Shown piece after piece: positions 12,331 to 26,779 of a stretch of 64,000 nt of DNA. Within the stretch, counting starts at the first letter, position 1; each line of letters begins with the position of its first letter. Made by a program: the position numbers and the translations under genes. The DNA is from Lineus longissimus. Its lineage: Eukaryota; Nemertea; Pilidiophora; Heteronemertea; Lineidae. Below the pieces are notes generated by a model. It was not told the DNA's origin, ran no database searches, and saw nothing but the letters and a program-made list of their open reading frames with translations. The DNA lies in NCBI RefSeq assembly GCF_910592395.1, contig NC_088309.1, positions 8,184,501-8,248,500 of the forward strand, given 5' to 3'.

Positions 12331-14041
12331 CGCAGATGATATGTTCCGATAATTTGGTGAGGATCTCGGGGATTTTGTCTCAATAATCTCCCTCTTATCA
12401 GAGCATTCGATTTTGTCATGGATTTGTAATAGTCCGATAGCCATGTGACATTAAGATCGGTACTGGTCGATAGGCCACTAGCGTCACGAGAAACGTATTT
12501 CCGATATTGTCAGGAAATCGAGCTCTTATCGAATATGAAACAATTCAGAGTATTTATAGGCATAATGGTTGTGTATTGACGACCATTGTCTTTGCCAAAT
12601 GCCATGGACTGACCATTTCCATCGAGTTCATGTGAGAAAAACAATTTAGATTGTTACTGGTGAGTGAAGTCATAGATGGAATGAAATTGATTTCACTACC
12701 CCATACTGATAGTGTATAGAGGGGAAGCTCTGAATTACATGTATACATGCAGTTGGAATACATATGTGCGATTCTACAGGACCAAAGCAAAGGAATATTT
12801 TCTTACTGAACATTGATATGGTTGCATCTGCGAGTGCATATATTTATATTGCCATGAAATCCCTATTGTGCTCATCGTCAAATAAGCTTACTTGGTGACA
12901 GAGCTGAAGAATATTAGAAAAAGACCAATCCATTCAAATAAAGCTTCAATCTAATAGAATTACTCCGACAGGGATAATTGATGAGTTGTCAGCCCCACCC
13001 GAGACATTCCGCTACCATGACTGCTGTAACTCATAGGCTAGACTGGCAACCAATTTGTTCACGAAATAGATTAAAAAAAGCACTGGCAGGGATGTTAAGG
13101 ATGTCATGAATTTTAGTTGTAACCAGGAATAACTTCGACAACGAAAAATCGACTTGTCATAGATTGTCGTGTACTGACTTGCCTGCTAACTGTAGGATAA
13201 TGCCAGGGCTTTAACTGGCGAATGATACCAGGTTATGTGACTGTGTAAAACTGTTGTGTAGTACCAGCCTCCCAATAAAGAGGTTTTGTTGACTTTCGGC
13301 TGGTTAAATCATCTGCTACGCTGCACAACCACTACCAAAGTTCGGCCATCTGCATATGATCTTAACGCATTGTCTCAATACCACTGATGGTTGCACATTT
13401 TTATATGACAGTCAAGGTATTCTGGATGCAATAAAAGAATTCCATCTAGCTGTGTGAGTCTCAAACTCCCAAATTTGACAACGTTATTTCAACTTTGGCT
13501 TCTTTCACCACAACATGAACAACTCCATGTAAGCATGACACTTTGACTGAAATAAATTACACAGGTCGACCTTCTTTTATTAGCCAACACAGAAACGGAT
13601 GTACAGCTATCGATGTACCGGAAAGTCAGCAAAACTCTAAAGAATTTGATAGCAGCTAGTTTCTATAACGCGACTCTTTTATGATACTGGTGCTAGAAGA
13701 TTACAGTTATTTTCATACCAATAAATCATTCTAACACCATTTGTACATTATGATCTGTCCATGTATCACAATGCCTCCGACATTGAATCAGTGCTTGTAA
13801 TGTTGTCGTCGGCGCATTAAGACAGGGCGGGAAGTGACAGAATCCGCTGTAATGTTGTGGCGTGCAACATCACATCATGAGCTTGGAAAAATTACTTCAT
13901 TGCACCATACATTCACCGACGTTGGTGGAGACACTCATTTTTTTATTAATGTCAAACACAAGAATCAAAACAAAAATAAAAATTGAAGTGATGCAACTAA
14001 TAGTGTCATGATTGGATGTCCGGAGAGTGACTTTACTACTA

Positions 14042-14055
14042 TACATGTACATGTA
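14042..14055. repeat. TACATGTACATGTA palindrome
   Basis: A 14 bp self-complementary motif, found again intact at 49403-49416. Shortened forms occur at 11814-11825 and 17389-17399, and isolated ACATGTA pieces occur at many further places in the window. The recurrence is a genomic word bias rather than a single element. Confidence 0.7.
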
Positions 14056-17000
14056 GCCCTAAGGTAATATCATAGAGCAGTGTTTCATTTTATATTTATT
14101 TCATTCCCATGACACTTTTTGCCTCTAATTTGGATACAGAGTCTTCGACCAAATGATCCACTGCATGCACGTCATTCACATTATTGGCATTTGATCATCA
14201 GATGACCTACAGGAATCCTCACTCATTCAACAGTCGTATGTCGTCTACTGACCACACGGAAATCGTAGCAATGTCGGCTTTATACTAACATCGCCCTCAT
14301 CAAGTAATTTCCAGGTAATTTGCGGGTCATTACCACACAAAGACTCGGCTGACTCTGATGTAGTCTTCATCAGAGAATTCCGTTCTTTCTCACCGATGTG
14401 TATTCACACTCTGACTTGCTAGTACACTCCCTGGACATCCATTCACGATATTCTTACGGTCTTTTGCACTAACTGATTCATTAGCAGTCGATGGATACAG
14501 TGTACACGCTTTACATAGCCCACGGCTAGAACCGGTAGTCAGTTTATGAACGAATGATCATCTTTACCCTGCATGCAGCTTAACACAAACTGTAATTCCC
14601 CGCGCAGCTTATGATTTTTGAAAAGATGTGGTAAAACAGTACTTTTTGAATTCTTCCTTTGATATAAAACACCTTGTAAGGTGTATTTTTGCATGAAGGC
14701 TTACATCATATTGGACTTAACTGCTTGCCGCGTGCCCTGTGTGATGAAAGTATCAACTTTTGTTGGGCAAAGCTCGGATACAGCGAAGGTTAACATAAAA
14801 ACTATTCCCGATCTATTGCTCAGTCCGTTTTTTAACTTTCAAATCCTACTTAACTGACTGGGTTCTGTGTCATGAGATCACCAGAGTGGAGTTCGAAATC
14901 TGTTTGACTGTCTAAAGTTACATGACACGATTTATCTTGACGTATGGCCTCATGCCATGGTCGTGTTATTCTCCCTCATAACAACATGTAACAGGGTACT
15001 AAGTAACTCGAATTATGATATTTGAAGCATTGTACAGTATATGCATGGACATTGGAATGGTTGCGTGCCATCAGGGCCCGCATATTAATGAAAATTCCAA
15101 TTGCATCAATTAAGCGGTAATTTCATAATCCATATTGGTAATGGTAGGTCGTGCACACTGGACAGATATGCGTTCTACAGCAATTCTTTCCAATGTTGAC
15201 ATTAGATTTTGAAAACTATTTACACTTCACGCGTATTGATCATGTTACCAACTGAAGCGCACTTCCACAAAAATTGTACATTTTATAGACAAGTGTCACG
15301 GTGGCTAAAGGTATCGGTTTTCCTAAGAAAAATACGTGCTTGCCTGAAGAGGAAATGACGACACAAAAGAAACATACAAAAGATTAGTTCATTATGAGGG
15401 GCGTAAGGCCCGTGTTTATTATTTTTATCCGATTGTACCCCGCCAACACTGTAATGGCAGGGGCTGGTTTCTACTGTGTTGCAAAGGTAAACCAACACCT
15501 TTACCTACCGTGCGTATCTCGTATTTGGGTGATATTGAATAAAGAAAGACTAATGCGTTATTTGAATTGACTTGTAAATTTAGACTTTACGCCACTTTTA
15601 ACATTTACTAGGCTTTACTGTATGCATTATCTTCACGTATTTTTATCGGTCTTCCTGTGCGAAGTAAAAGCATTTGCTGGTCATAAATGTCACCCATTTT
15701 CTCAGCAATATCAAAGCACCATACCAGATATGGTACTATGTGCGTCTTTAACATATGCGTCTACACATTTGAAACTAAATCGAACTGGTATCGACAGTCG
15801 CAGTGTCATTTGTACAGGGAAATGTTTTTGGGAGGCAAATTACAGCTATGCTGCTATTTACTAAGGTTTCTATTAAGACGATTAGCACAGCGATCTTCAC
15901 GGTTTGTTAGCGCTACGTGGCCAAAGAAAAGAAAATGTCCACGCGAATGCACAAGATGATTGCGTTAGAAGTTCATGCTATTTTCCTCACCAGTTATTGA
16001 CTGTGTTCAGTATACTCCGGGGCATGCCATGCAGAAAGAGATGACAACATATAGTTAGGCGGTTAATCGGTGGTCGTGAAGATGTGTACGACATGAAGAA
16101 CATTGTACATGTTCATCTTTGTAGACTGTAAAAAGTACACATACATGTAGTCAGTATGAATTCTTGATGTAGTGTATCAATTATCAATGATATACTTTAC
16201 AAATTGACTGTGTGTACTGTAAACCTTTTGAACACGTCCAGTACGTTTATTTGACCTTGCCGGTTTCGACCCCCATGAGCGTTGTCTCGTGGAGATGGAT
16301 GTTATCAAGATTTGCCCTGATAACCCTTTGATAAGAGAGAAGAACAATGGCAATTTAGGCCTAGGTGCGAGCGGGCATTGTTTAGACAGAATCGGCTTGA
16401 ATTCTTTTAACTGTGATTTGTAGGAAATAAGCTTTATGCGAATAACGTTCCCTTCGTTTGTCCTCTTGATACATATGAGGAATCCAAGCAAACGCCTGTT
16501 CGATCTTTTGATATTAATAAATGTACCCTCCCGACTATGGCTGCACCTCTGATATTCCTGAAACCGTACAAATGGTATTGAACCACACGTCCCCTCGGGA
16601 TAAAGAAAAAACAAGCGTATTTCTTTCCTGGCTGAGGAAGGTAGTCATTCCAATTTGATCGTTATCAAAGAAATCAACGGAGGCCAAAATGTCATCATTT
16701 CCAGTATGAAACAAACGGATAAGCGTAATTTCACTTGACGAAAAATGAAAAAGTCGGCAATAATTCAGCATTTTTACTTGAGACTGTGAAGTACCGGGTT
16801 TCGTCAGAGCACATTGGGAGGAGCGCAGTGTGAGCTTTTTCCCATGTTTTTTTTATCGGCTTCGACGCATAGGAGAGTTCGGAATCAAATGACAACCTCC
16901 ATCTTGTTTGCGCTCTACAGAAATTGATTACAACAACGTATTATGACTGGACGTACCAGCCACTAGCGGTTACAGCACATCAGAAATAATGCAGCACGCA

Positions 17001-20000
17001 GCACGTTCTTTTCATGTCTTGCAACCTCTTTTTCTGTTACGGTCGATGTGAATGGCAATGTTACACAATGGCCTTAGATTACCCCTGAGAGTTAGTTAAT
17101 TGGCCGATTGATCTCCGTTGGGGAACATCACGGCCATCACGGTCGGCGAGAGAGAAGCAAAACAAGTCAATTATTGATGAAATATAAAAGAATAGAATAT
17201 GAAAAACACCAGGAAATTATTTTTGGATGATATTCTAATTCAGGATAACCAATGAAAGACGCCGGTGGGCATTATTAATTACAGAAAACGCAACTTGGCC
17301 GAGCTGGCTGCATGGTGTCCCAAGTGATAAGCATCATATACAACTGTATGGCCAAACACAAAGGAAGCAAGGAATATCTTCGGTACTATACATGTACATC
17401 GTATGGCGAAGGATGAAAATAGGCCGACCTGTTTTTTTACTGAAGATATAAGCAAGGCCTCCTGACTGCTATTCGTGCACAAAAGTGAGAAATCAAACTG
17501 ACATGACTGATGACAACATAACCGCAAAGAAAACAAGGTCATGGCCTGAGGAACAGTTAATCAGTTCATACGGGCCTCGAGTTATTACACCACTGGATGG
17601 ACAGGACAGTATCATGACACGAGGCGACTTCATCTTCCCCACATATTGGCCTAATCGGGCGATGCCATCGCCAGAAGCTACTGTCATCATGGACATGTGA
17701 AAGCACACAGTCAAGGTATTATTAGATGACACCGTCTATATGCCTGGGAGCAAAACCCTTCAGTGCAGGCAAATATGTGCACAGCCTTGTGTGTACTTAA
17801 TACAGTCTGTATTTTTGTTCTTGTAATAATATCATCAAATAGCCAACGGGCACTGTGTAAATGCGCACCGTATTAACAATCTAATTGCACAGTAGTCAAT
17901 TAGCAGGGGACATCTGCCCATGGTTCGCAGTGATGCCGATGGTAAAGTCGAATTAATTCACACTTAATGCCACTGGAAGGCAAGCTGATAACTGGACATT
18001 AGATCGGGCATGTCTCGTGCGGATAGGACTAGCGTAAACTGGCTAGTGTTGCCTCGAAACGAGAAATGAAAAAGACTAATTCTTGTTATAAGTAATATGA
18101 TGACATGATATATAAAATGTCTAAATATGGACTTCATTCTTTGAGAATCTGTCGGAACCAATTTCATAATGGCATCACTCAATGCACGCGAACACTGCAA
18201 TCAATGACCTAGACGTCGAACATTAGCTGCCACACCGCGACTTCAAGTGGTGAACCCATCCGGGGAAACCATCCGTTTAAACTTTCATCTGACTGACAAG
18301 AATACCTTATTTGTTATGATTCGGTACGAAGCAATATCACCACCGATATTGATTGCTCTTTTGTTATTATGGCTGAACACACATGATGGTTATGAAGGAG
18401 GTATTGATGTCTATTTGAAGAGCTGTCCATCAACATTTGAGTGTAAACCAGCGTGTAGGTCAATGAATAATGAAGGGTCTTCTGACAGGCTGTAATTATA
18501 AGGGGTAGTCAATTAGAGTGAATTTACACGTATAAGTGGCAGTTGGAAATGTTATCTATATTTGCCCATTCATGTATCATTGAGTACCCATCCCTGTAAA
18601 TACCGTGGCCAGTCACAATCTTACCAAAAATATCTTCATCATCGCCTTCTTTTACAATTTTCAAAAATTTGTCGTACATGTGTTACTGGAACGTCAAGGG
18701 GAGAGAGGTCAAGGTGGTCAGGGCACAGCAGCAAAGGTCACACGGGAAAGGGTGGCCAAGTTATGTTGTCCTCTCTTTGACACTCCGGACTAGGAGAAAA
18801 ACATTGCGTCACAAATGAGATCGAGTAACATCTGGCGGGACAGGTCGTGAATTCACCAAGGATGGAAATTTCACACCTCACTCATGCCATTTCACCTATC
18901 CATCCTAACACTTAACATGGATGTCATGTTTGATCAGCAAGTTAAAAATTAATAGTCTGGCCACGACAAATCCCAAATCCTAGATGACCAGGTCATCAAC
19001 CACAATAAGTGTGCCCGTAATGTGTTTCTACTGTCATACCCCTCACAGATAGTTCTCCCACAAGGGAATAGGGAGCAGTATATTAACATTCCTTTCACGT
19101 TTTAGTAATCCCAAAGGAAAAGAGAATGCGCATTAGTTCAAGCCATTTCACGGACAAGTCTCTACGTCAAATGTCTATTAATTCTGCAATTAGTCCTCCC
19201 ATTTAAACCACTTAAAGGATTTCACGGACAGAGTTCGAATATGTCATCGTTTTTTTGCAGTCAGGAATCTCATCGCATATACTCTTTCTACCTGTCTTTC
19301 CTGTATCAGTGAGCTGGTTGTCACCCCCATGTAAACCCCAGGTTGTATAAGAGTAAATCCAGCTCTTTCTAATGACATACTTTACCTAAAATAGAATTTA
19401 GTAGTTTACGCATAGTCGATGATTCAACGTGAGTATACTTTTTGAGACACCCTGTACATGCCATTGATGGTAGGCCCCATATAGTCCTGCTTTATCGTGT
19501 TCACACGTCATTCGAGTGGTGTTTGTTTTCTGCAAAAGGAGCATCTTGACCCCTTTCTGTTACTGTCACGGTTATCTCAGGTTACGAAGCAGCTTTTATG
19601 AGTATGTACTTGAAATGTAATTTTTTGTTTACATTTTAAAATCTTGAGACATACAAAATGTATATATTGTCGAGATTGTCCTGCAGAAATACATATATTC
19701 TTTGTATCGTACGTCAGCAAAAAATAACTCGAAAAGCTTGACATTTTATGTGCTGGAATCAGATGTATTTCTGTGTAACTTGTTTTTGTTACATGGTCAA
19801 ATATTGTGTATATATAGCAGTGAGTGGTATGTTCCAATTGATATGTTGCATATAGGAATTTGATGTCATCTGTGTATCATCTACAATGCTTATGTACGTA
19901 TAAAAATGTTACTCGATTTCACGAAATCTACCTGTCCTTTTGCCTTTCTCTGATACACTTAATGCACACTGGTGTAACAATGAGTGGACAAGAAGGGCCA

Positions 20001-22847
20001 CAGGGGTCGACGCATAACTTCTGCTAGAAGATGGCAAAGAATTCAGAACGGACCAGATGACAACAGAGAGGAATGACGATAGCCAACGTGATCAAAAGGG
20101 CGCCAAAAACCAAAGTACGGATCAAAGCCAGCGCCTGGCAACGGCTAACCAAATTAATTAAGGAAGAAACACGATATTTTGCAGTACTAAAACCATTCGA
20201 GCAGATTATATTTCAAAGTAATCATGACATGCTAACGACATACTCATGACATTTTGTTAATAACCGACAGAAAATGATATCACGCCGCGGTCAATCATGA
20301 ATGATTTGGCAAATACAATTGACCAGTATTTGATCTGTTTCTATTGAACTTCTGTCACCCAACGGCGACAACTGACAAAGAGTTCGGACATCAAATGATA
20401 ATGGATCTGAGGGTCCATGGCCTTATCAGCATTAGCATGGAGGTGATCAGACTTCTGTATAGTAGGTTCTGAACAGATGCACTGTGCACGCAACAGTTGT
20501 AGGGACAGAAGCCATCGAATCACACACGAAAAGATAAGAACATACTTTTTGCCCACCATTTCTGCACACCAGTAAATTGTCGCACCCAATTACTCCTTGC
20601 TCCAGATTCAACCACCACAACTGATGAAAAATTGATGGTCGATTAAATGAATTAGTCACGAAAGAACTATGTTAGCGGGAAACTTCGATATTTTCACTTG
20701 GAGCAATCCATTTCCATGTGGATTTCAAACATGAAATACAATATTTCAGTCATCCATTCAAGCAAAAATGTAGATATTCAATTACAGAAGAAAACATGAC
20801 CAATTGCCGATGAAACTTCATCAATTTATGTTCGCCCGGCGCAATGCTTGGCTTGTACTCACTGTCATTGCTATCAATATACGATTTCCATAATTTAGAT
20901 CACTTCCACGCCATCTTTGTCAATACAGATTGCTTTCGAACGAACTGGGGGTTCAGACTACATGGCCAAAGGGCAAATTTAATGATTTTTATTGAATTCA
21001 TATCGTCATCTACCGCCGCACACTTCAAGTTAACCATTGTCCATTGTTAAACCAATATGGCTACTGGAGGTGATTTCATTTCCTCAGTGAGGATGGGGTC
21101 AAATTTAATAAGGCATAGCTATTGAATTCGTTAAGATCATTCTTCACCGTACATGCTGTAGCTCAGCTTACTGTCGATGTCAAATGTAAACCTCTGGATG
21201 GGAACTGCAAAGAACGGAGGCATCAGCAAAATAGATGCCGTGTCGGAAAACTAGAGATTATTTTATCTATGCTGCAGGACATGATCAGGGTTAGAAAGTC
21301 CTAAAATGTTTCTCTAAAGACCTATACCCTCAACTTTAATCTACATTTCAGAAAAATAGGTTGTCGTCGTGGGTAGCCCTCTGGTCATCAAATCGTTGGC
21401 TTCCAAAAACTTGCTCATGTAGTTACGATGCATTTCACTGAAATTCTGCTGACAAAGTAGCTTCCACTCGGCGAATATTCGCACAACTACATCCAAGTAC
21501 TAGTATTTCCTAATACCAGCCCAGGCAACGCCCATCATTTTATAAACTTTGGATTACTACATGTAAGAACTTTTATTTACCTACAATATCAATATTTAAG
21601 TTCAATATTCAAAAGTAAATCATTTGGAAATAAGTGAGATATGTATGCACGATAGTGCTCCTCATATCGAAAAATGAATTTGTCAAATTTGGCTTATGGG
21701 TATAATACAAAGCAACCAGAAATAGTCATGGAATGCAACCAGAAGGCTATTACCGCGGTAAATCATATTTGATTCAAATCCAACCTATTTTCATTATTGC
21801 ATTTTCATGGTGCAGCTACTTTCGTCTCGTAGCTGCGCAAGCTTCAGTTCTTTATATCACGCAGATTATGCCATTCCTCTCCACAAACATCAATCTGCTA
21901 TGTGTCAAGCTAATAATTAGGTTAGCAAATTATCATTCTTATGGTAAGATTGGTGCGTGATATGGGACATTTCCTTTTCCCATTTGACTTGGAAGCACGC
22001 CGTTAGTGATTTCCCTCGTGCAGGATGCTGTGTTATGAGGAGAAATGAATGCCAAAGTTAACCCATCGGGGCGAGTGCGTCATGGGACTTGTGAATATAC
22101 TAATCGTGGCACTGGCCCAAAAGATAGATTATAATTCAAATTCAAATACAACGGATGACATGGTGTCCATCAACTCCTGTAGCTTTTTACCAGCACCTCT
22201 TTTATCCAACACTGTAACGTCCCAATTCTGAGGAATGGTGCGTATAGCTGTCTTCTGGATCCGGTTCAGACGTTCTCTTGTTCTTATTTATTCAAAACTG
22301 GTTCTAAAAAGAGATGATCAACAGAACGGATCCAGAACACAAGTATACGTGTTATTGTATAAAATTAGGACGTCACCAGTTTGACCTGCACGATGTTCTT
22401 TGATTGCCTTTATTCCTGACGACATTTCCATCAACAGAACTTCCTGCGACTTTGGCCCTCTATACTGAATGTATCTTTAGAAACTAACCGCCCTCTCCTC
22501 GCCCACCACCCTTTGTCAAGTGGGTAATTACTAGTACCATTAGGTTAGAAAGAGTATCCGGTCATTGGAACTTCAGCACATTTAGCTAACATGGCTTAGG
22601 TTGTCAACTCACGATGATATTTATAAGCATAATATAGACAGAACATGATTTTTTTAGTAATATGGATAATACTTGCTTCGTAAAATCAGTATCAAAAGAA
22701 AAATTTGATAGATGGTCAGTAAACATATCGTAGGTATTAAGGACCCTGTTTGACGGTTTTTACAAAAATGATTTTGCTTTTAAAAACCACATATTGAAAG
22801 CTTTCAACATCCCCCGAAGCTCATATAAGAAGAGGCCTAATGGAGTG

Positions 22848-22891
22848 GCCGGTAGTTGAAACCAAAGACGGTTTCCCTATGACCTACCGGC
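22848..22891 (+). other. Interrupted hairpin of unknown role
   Basis: GCCGGTAG (22848-22855) pairs with CTACCGGC (22884-22891), and GAAACC (22858-22863) pairs with GGTTTC (22870-22875), leaving a 6-base loop and an asymmetric internal loop. It is too short and too interrupted for a typical microRNA precursor. It could be a fossil inverted repeat. Confidence 0.35.
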
Positions 22892-23235
22892 TAAGAGGAA
22901 GAATAAAAACGGTTCAAAGGGAAACATCATCTCTCTTCGAACATTGTAAATTGTGTTTACACAAAACCACTTGATACTGCACATTAATGGATGGGTGAAA
23001 ATAGCCTCTTAATTGCTATTTTTAACCTGGGTAAAAATACTGGCTGTGAGAGCTAATGGACAATCGAATGGGTTACTGAGAAAGTAAAGATCACAGGTTA
23101 TGTTTGAGGTGTCGACCATTTTCCAGAATCTTTTCTTATTTGAGTGCAGTTTGATGCTGAGCAAGGTCTTACATGTTTACACTTTTATGGGCAAACAAGG
23201 ACAGATGATAGTTGGCGCATTTAAAAAAAAAGGTA

Positions 23236-23251
23236 AATTCGAATTCGAATT
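23236..23251. repeat. Perfect 16 bp palindrome (two adjoining TTCGAA/GAATTC units)
   Basis: AATTCGAATTCGAATT is fully self-complementary. It lies in AT-rich DNA after a run of A residues. No function is proposed. Confidence 0.6.
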
Positions 23252-24773
23252 ATAATGTAAAGAGAAATACGGTACATCGAATCGAAATCCAAGAAAACGA
23301 TTTTTCTTCTCAAATGAAAATATGAAGGTCGAGCGACCAAAAGATCTAAAATTAATAACGCATGTCTATAGCAGAGAACCTCTCGTCCACCGCGAAATTG
23401 ACATTTGGGACATGCAGGACACGTTTCAAGAACACATCATCATCTATAAAAATGTTTCGCTGCGCCGTTTATCTTTTTCCTTGTTCCATACTGTTCATGC
23501 TGCTGAACATAGCGTGGGTAACATGAGTGATTCTCATCCTTTCGTGGCCTGTTTATTAATCCAGTCACGATAGTTTTTATTGCCAAAGACACTAACATCC
23601 ATTTTTTTCTGGTCGTCTTGTGGGTACATGATCAGAAGAATCCAAGCAGTAGAAAGATTGGATTAGACCTTGGAAAGCCATTTCTGGGTTTTTTTCGAAC
23701 AGATTTCGTGACGGAAAAGTTTATCGTCTTTCCTTCATAACATGGCTTATCTAACCAGAAAGTCGGCTACTGCAGGACAGAAACATGACGATGGCTGTGA
23801 CACTTTTAAGACGAAAAGTAAAGTTTATCATTATCTTTATCCTTATTATTTTGAAGAAAATCCCTGAACCCGAATTTAACAAACTCTGACTATGAACAGA
23901 TCAATTTTAAATTGCTTGACATTTTGGTAACCCCGTAAGTAATAACATTTTATGATAAGAGATACTCTAGTACCCCAGTTTAAATATTTCTTGATCTGAC
24001 TGGACTCCTGCTCGTTTCATTTCGTACTATTATCAATGGAAATATTTACAGATTAACGAAGCCCTTTACTGACTCAGGAAACCACAATATAATTAAAATT
24101 GATTCGATTGAAGTTTGTAAGAATTCTCAATATTTACATTTGCTTATAATATCCCCGCAGGCATTTGAGGGTAAAATGTATGAGGTATTCGTACAATTAG
24201 TTACATGCAATTGGGTGTGAAAGAAAATGCAAAATATTCTCGTCGAGTTGAAAAAATCAACATTGATAAGTCGTAAAATTGAAAGTAATTAAGGAATGAA
24301 ATTATGTTTAAGTTGTAAATACCGAAAATAAATACGTTTTCAACATAACCCTTTTGACCCCCTTAGGTTCCGTTGGGAGAACTCTTAACAGATTGTCTTG
24401 AAATTTTGAGTAGGTGATTGAAACACTTTACGTTCAAAATTTAATCTAAAAAGACTGAACTCGTGTTGATTAAATGTTTTCACGCGGGTGAGCTTAAATT
24501 CCGCAATTCGAATGTTTATGAAAGACAATCCGATTAAATCGTCGTATCACTGTATTGCCTTTGGTAGTACGGCGGAGACTATGGTCGTTGTTTTTTAAGC
24601 GGATAAGATAAAATATCAAAGGACCCTTTTCACCTTTCTTGAAAGATCAAAGGAGCACTCTTATTTGAAAAGGCAGAAAAAAACTAGCCGCTGCACTTGA
24701 GATAACTATAGGAAATTCTTTTGCAATAAACTGTTTAATGTTGAACACTTGATATAATAAATCATCTCCAATA

Positions 24774-25180
24774 CGTTCTCAAGTATTTTTGTGTGCTTTT
24801 CTTGTGTTATTTAGCATTCCCTAGTCTATATATAATTTTTTTTCTGGTCCAAACAGTGACAAAAATAAGACATTTAGTGGCAAAAATAAAACATTTAATA
24901 AACGTTTTATTTTTGTCACTGTTTGGACCAGAAAAATTCTATCACTTTTGTATCTTAGCGCTTTTCTCTTCATATCTAAACGTTCTCTAGTATTTTTGTG
25001 TGTTTTTCATGTATTATTTAGCATTCCTTAGTCTATATATAAATTTTTTTCGTGGTCCAAACAGTGACAAAAATAAGACATTTAATAAATGTTAAATAAC
25101 AAATGAAAAACACACAAAAATACTTGAGAACGTTTAGATATAAAGAGAAAAGCGCTAAAATACAGAAGTGATAGAATGAA
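24774..25180. repeat. Nested fold-back (inverted repeat) element
   Basis: A unit of about 104 bp starting CGTTCTC(A/T)AGTATTTTTGTG occurs directly at 24774-24876 and 24981-25084. Two inverted pairings overlie this: 24841-24877 pairs with 24901-24937 (TGGTCCAAACAGTGAC and its complement GTCACTGTTTGGACCA), and about 24937-25024 pairs with 25087-25176. The result is two adjacent long hairpins that share sequence. It carries no coding capacity of its own; the two open frames here are mirror shadows of the repeat. It is probably a rearranged MITE or fold-back transposon; the left outer arm seems truncated. Confidence 0.85.
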
Positions 25181-25839
25181 TTTAAAACCAGTCCACGGAT
25201 CTTAGTAACCAAGATAAACATCAGTGTCACGCAGGCTTTTTGCCAATTTTATTGATTATATCTCACATGTATTCAGATACGTAGCGCAATATTTGCATCG
25301 TATCATGAGCCAACATCAAGGGCAGATAACTTTCAATTTTCCGCATGGCACACAGGCAAATCGAGTTGGAGTGGGAAATGCCAATTATGTATAGATATCG
25401 ACATTAATATCGAATCCTGAAGACCTAAAATTGAATTTTCTGCATGAAATATACGTTTGACAAGGCGGGTATACATGGAGATAGATGTTACAATAGATGA
25501 CATTGCATTTCTAGCTACACTATAGGGCCTACATGAAAATCAAAAGATAAAAAAAAATAGGCTTTTTCTAACATTTATGGTTCACGTACGGTATGCCATT
25601 TTTTAAGACATAAAGTTTGTGTAAATGTACATTTTGATCACGAGAAAAGCAGCATTGGGAAGACTGGAGGGTAGGTCGAGCCGAACAGCGCATAAAACGA
25701 TAATTTGTCAAAATCAGACATCAATCTATTAGCGTTTTAATTGCGAGTTTCATCGTCCATGATGTTACGAGCCAAGAGCTAAGAGCTTTATAACTGCCAA
25801 CTCTAACCACGAGCTTCCGCACTACCCAATAAAAATCTG

Positions 25840-25925
25840 AGCTTACTGCGCGATCCAACTAATACAGGCTTCCTAAGAGATAGTCTCCTATATGAACTTT
25901 GATTTACTGCGCGATCCACCAGTTT
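25840..25925 (+). repeat. Direct repeat of about 24 bp, spaced 55 bp
   Basis: TTACTGCGCGATCCA occurs at about 25845 and 25903, each preceded by a similar (A/T)CTGAG or TTTGAT context. It may be the footprint of a small duplication or the end of an unrecognised repeat family. Confidence 0.5.
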
Positions 25926-26765
25926 CAAACCGCAGTGGCAGGGGACGGCCACAGACTACCACTATCTCCACTCTTGAAAGAAGGAACCACCATTGTCACG
26001 AGTTGTCCCGGAGGATTGGGTTGACGTGCTGCCAACAGCAGCTGTCGCGTGTACCGATGACTGCCAATAGGCAAGTGATGCCGATACTTGCATGCCAACA
26101 ACAATAAGACTACTCAGGCTTAAATTTAACAACGCCGCTGGCAACACTAACCGCATTGGAAGAAGGCACGTCAAGTGCGAGGTGTGCTACTGACTTTGTC
26201 GTTTAAAAGACAAGTTTAGATATTTTTCTCAATAAAATTCTGCAATATCTTGATATTCTATTTCGAAGTTCGGTTCTAATATGCAGATGTGAACCTCTGA
26301 CGAATCATTCGTAAAGATATTTTCACCAGTTTCTAGGTACATGCAGTTCGACGTAGACATGCCCCTTTATTCCCTCAACATCCCCAAACCGTCTCCGAAA
26401 AAAGTTCATAGTGTTAAGGTGAATCAGAAAAATAATACGCCAGAGAGTTCATATACATCTCACCCTTGAGTGAAAATTACAGTAGCAGTATGAGAGGTCA
26501 ATTTATTGTAATTGACAGTTAATTGATGTCAACTATTATTCGATGGGCCATGATTGCTGATCTATATATGCATGTGTATTCTACATTACTTTCAAGCATT
26601 ATTTCGACTGGTATTATCCATGATGACGACTTTCAATATTTAATGAAATTATCGACAATGGGATAATTAACACCCCAATTGGACCTTTGTACGTTTGACC
26701 CACTTTGGGAGGGGAAATGATGATATCCATTGGCGAGATGAGACAAAATGATGATTTACTATACT

Positions 26766-26779
26766 ATATATATATATGG
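26766..26779 (+). repeat. Short TA microsatellite
   Basis: A run of alternating T and A (about seven dinucleotides) in AT-rich DNA. No other feature nearby. Confidence 0.75.

Larger units (their letters stand above)
12331..24773. other. Gene-poor 12 kb stretch
   Basis: No coding exon could be supported. Frames of 60-145 codons occur on both strands (the longest at 16177-16614 minus), all without domain features. A purine-rich patch near 18690-18770 holds several GGTCA half-sites and gives a Gly-rich translation in one frame. A POU/homeodomain-like patch lies near 15080-15150. Confidence 0.55.

Noticed and set aside
16177-16614. Longest start-to-stop frame in the window (145 codons, minus strand)
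   Set aside because: No domain, signal peptide, splice signals or composition bias; a frame of this length is expected about once by chance in 64 kb of this base composition.
25033-25230. Hydrophobic minus-strand frame sharing YHFCILALFS with a frame at 24793-24990
   Set aside because: The similarity is a by-product of the inverted repeats in the fold-back element, not two related proteins.
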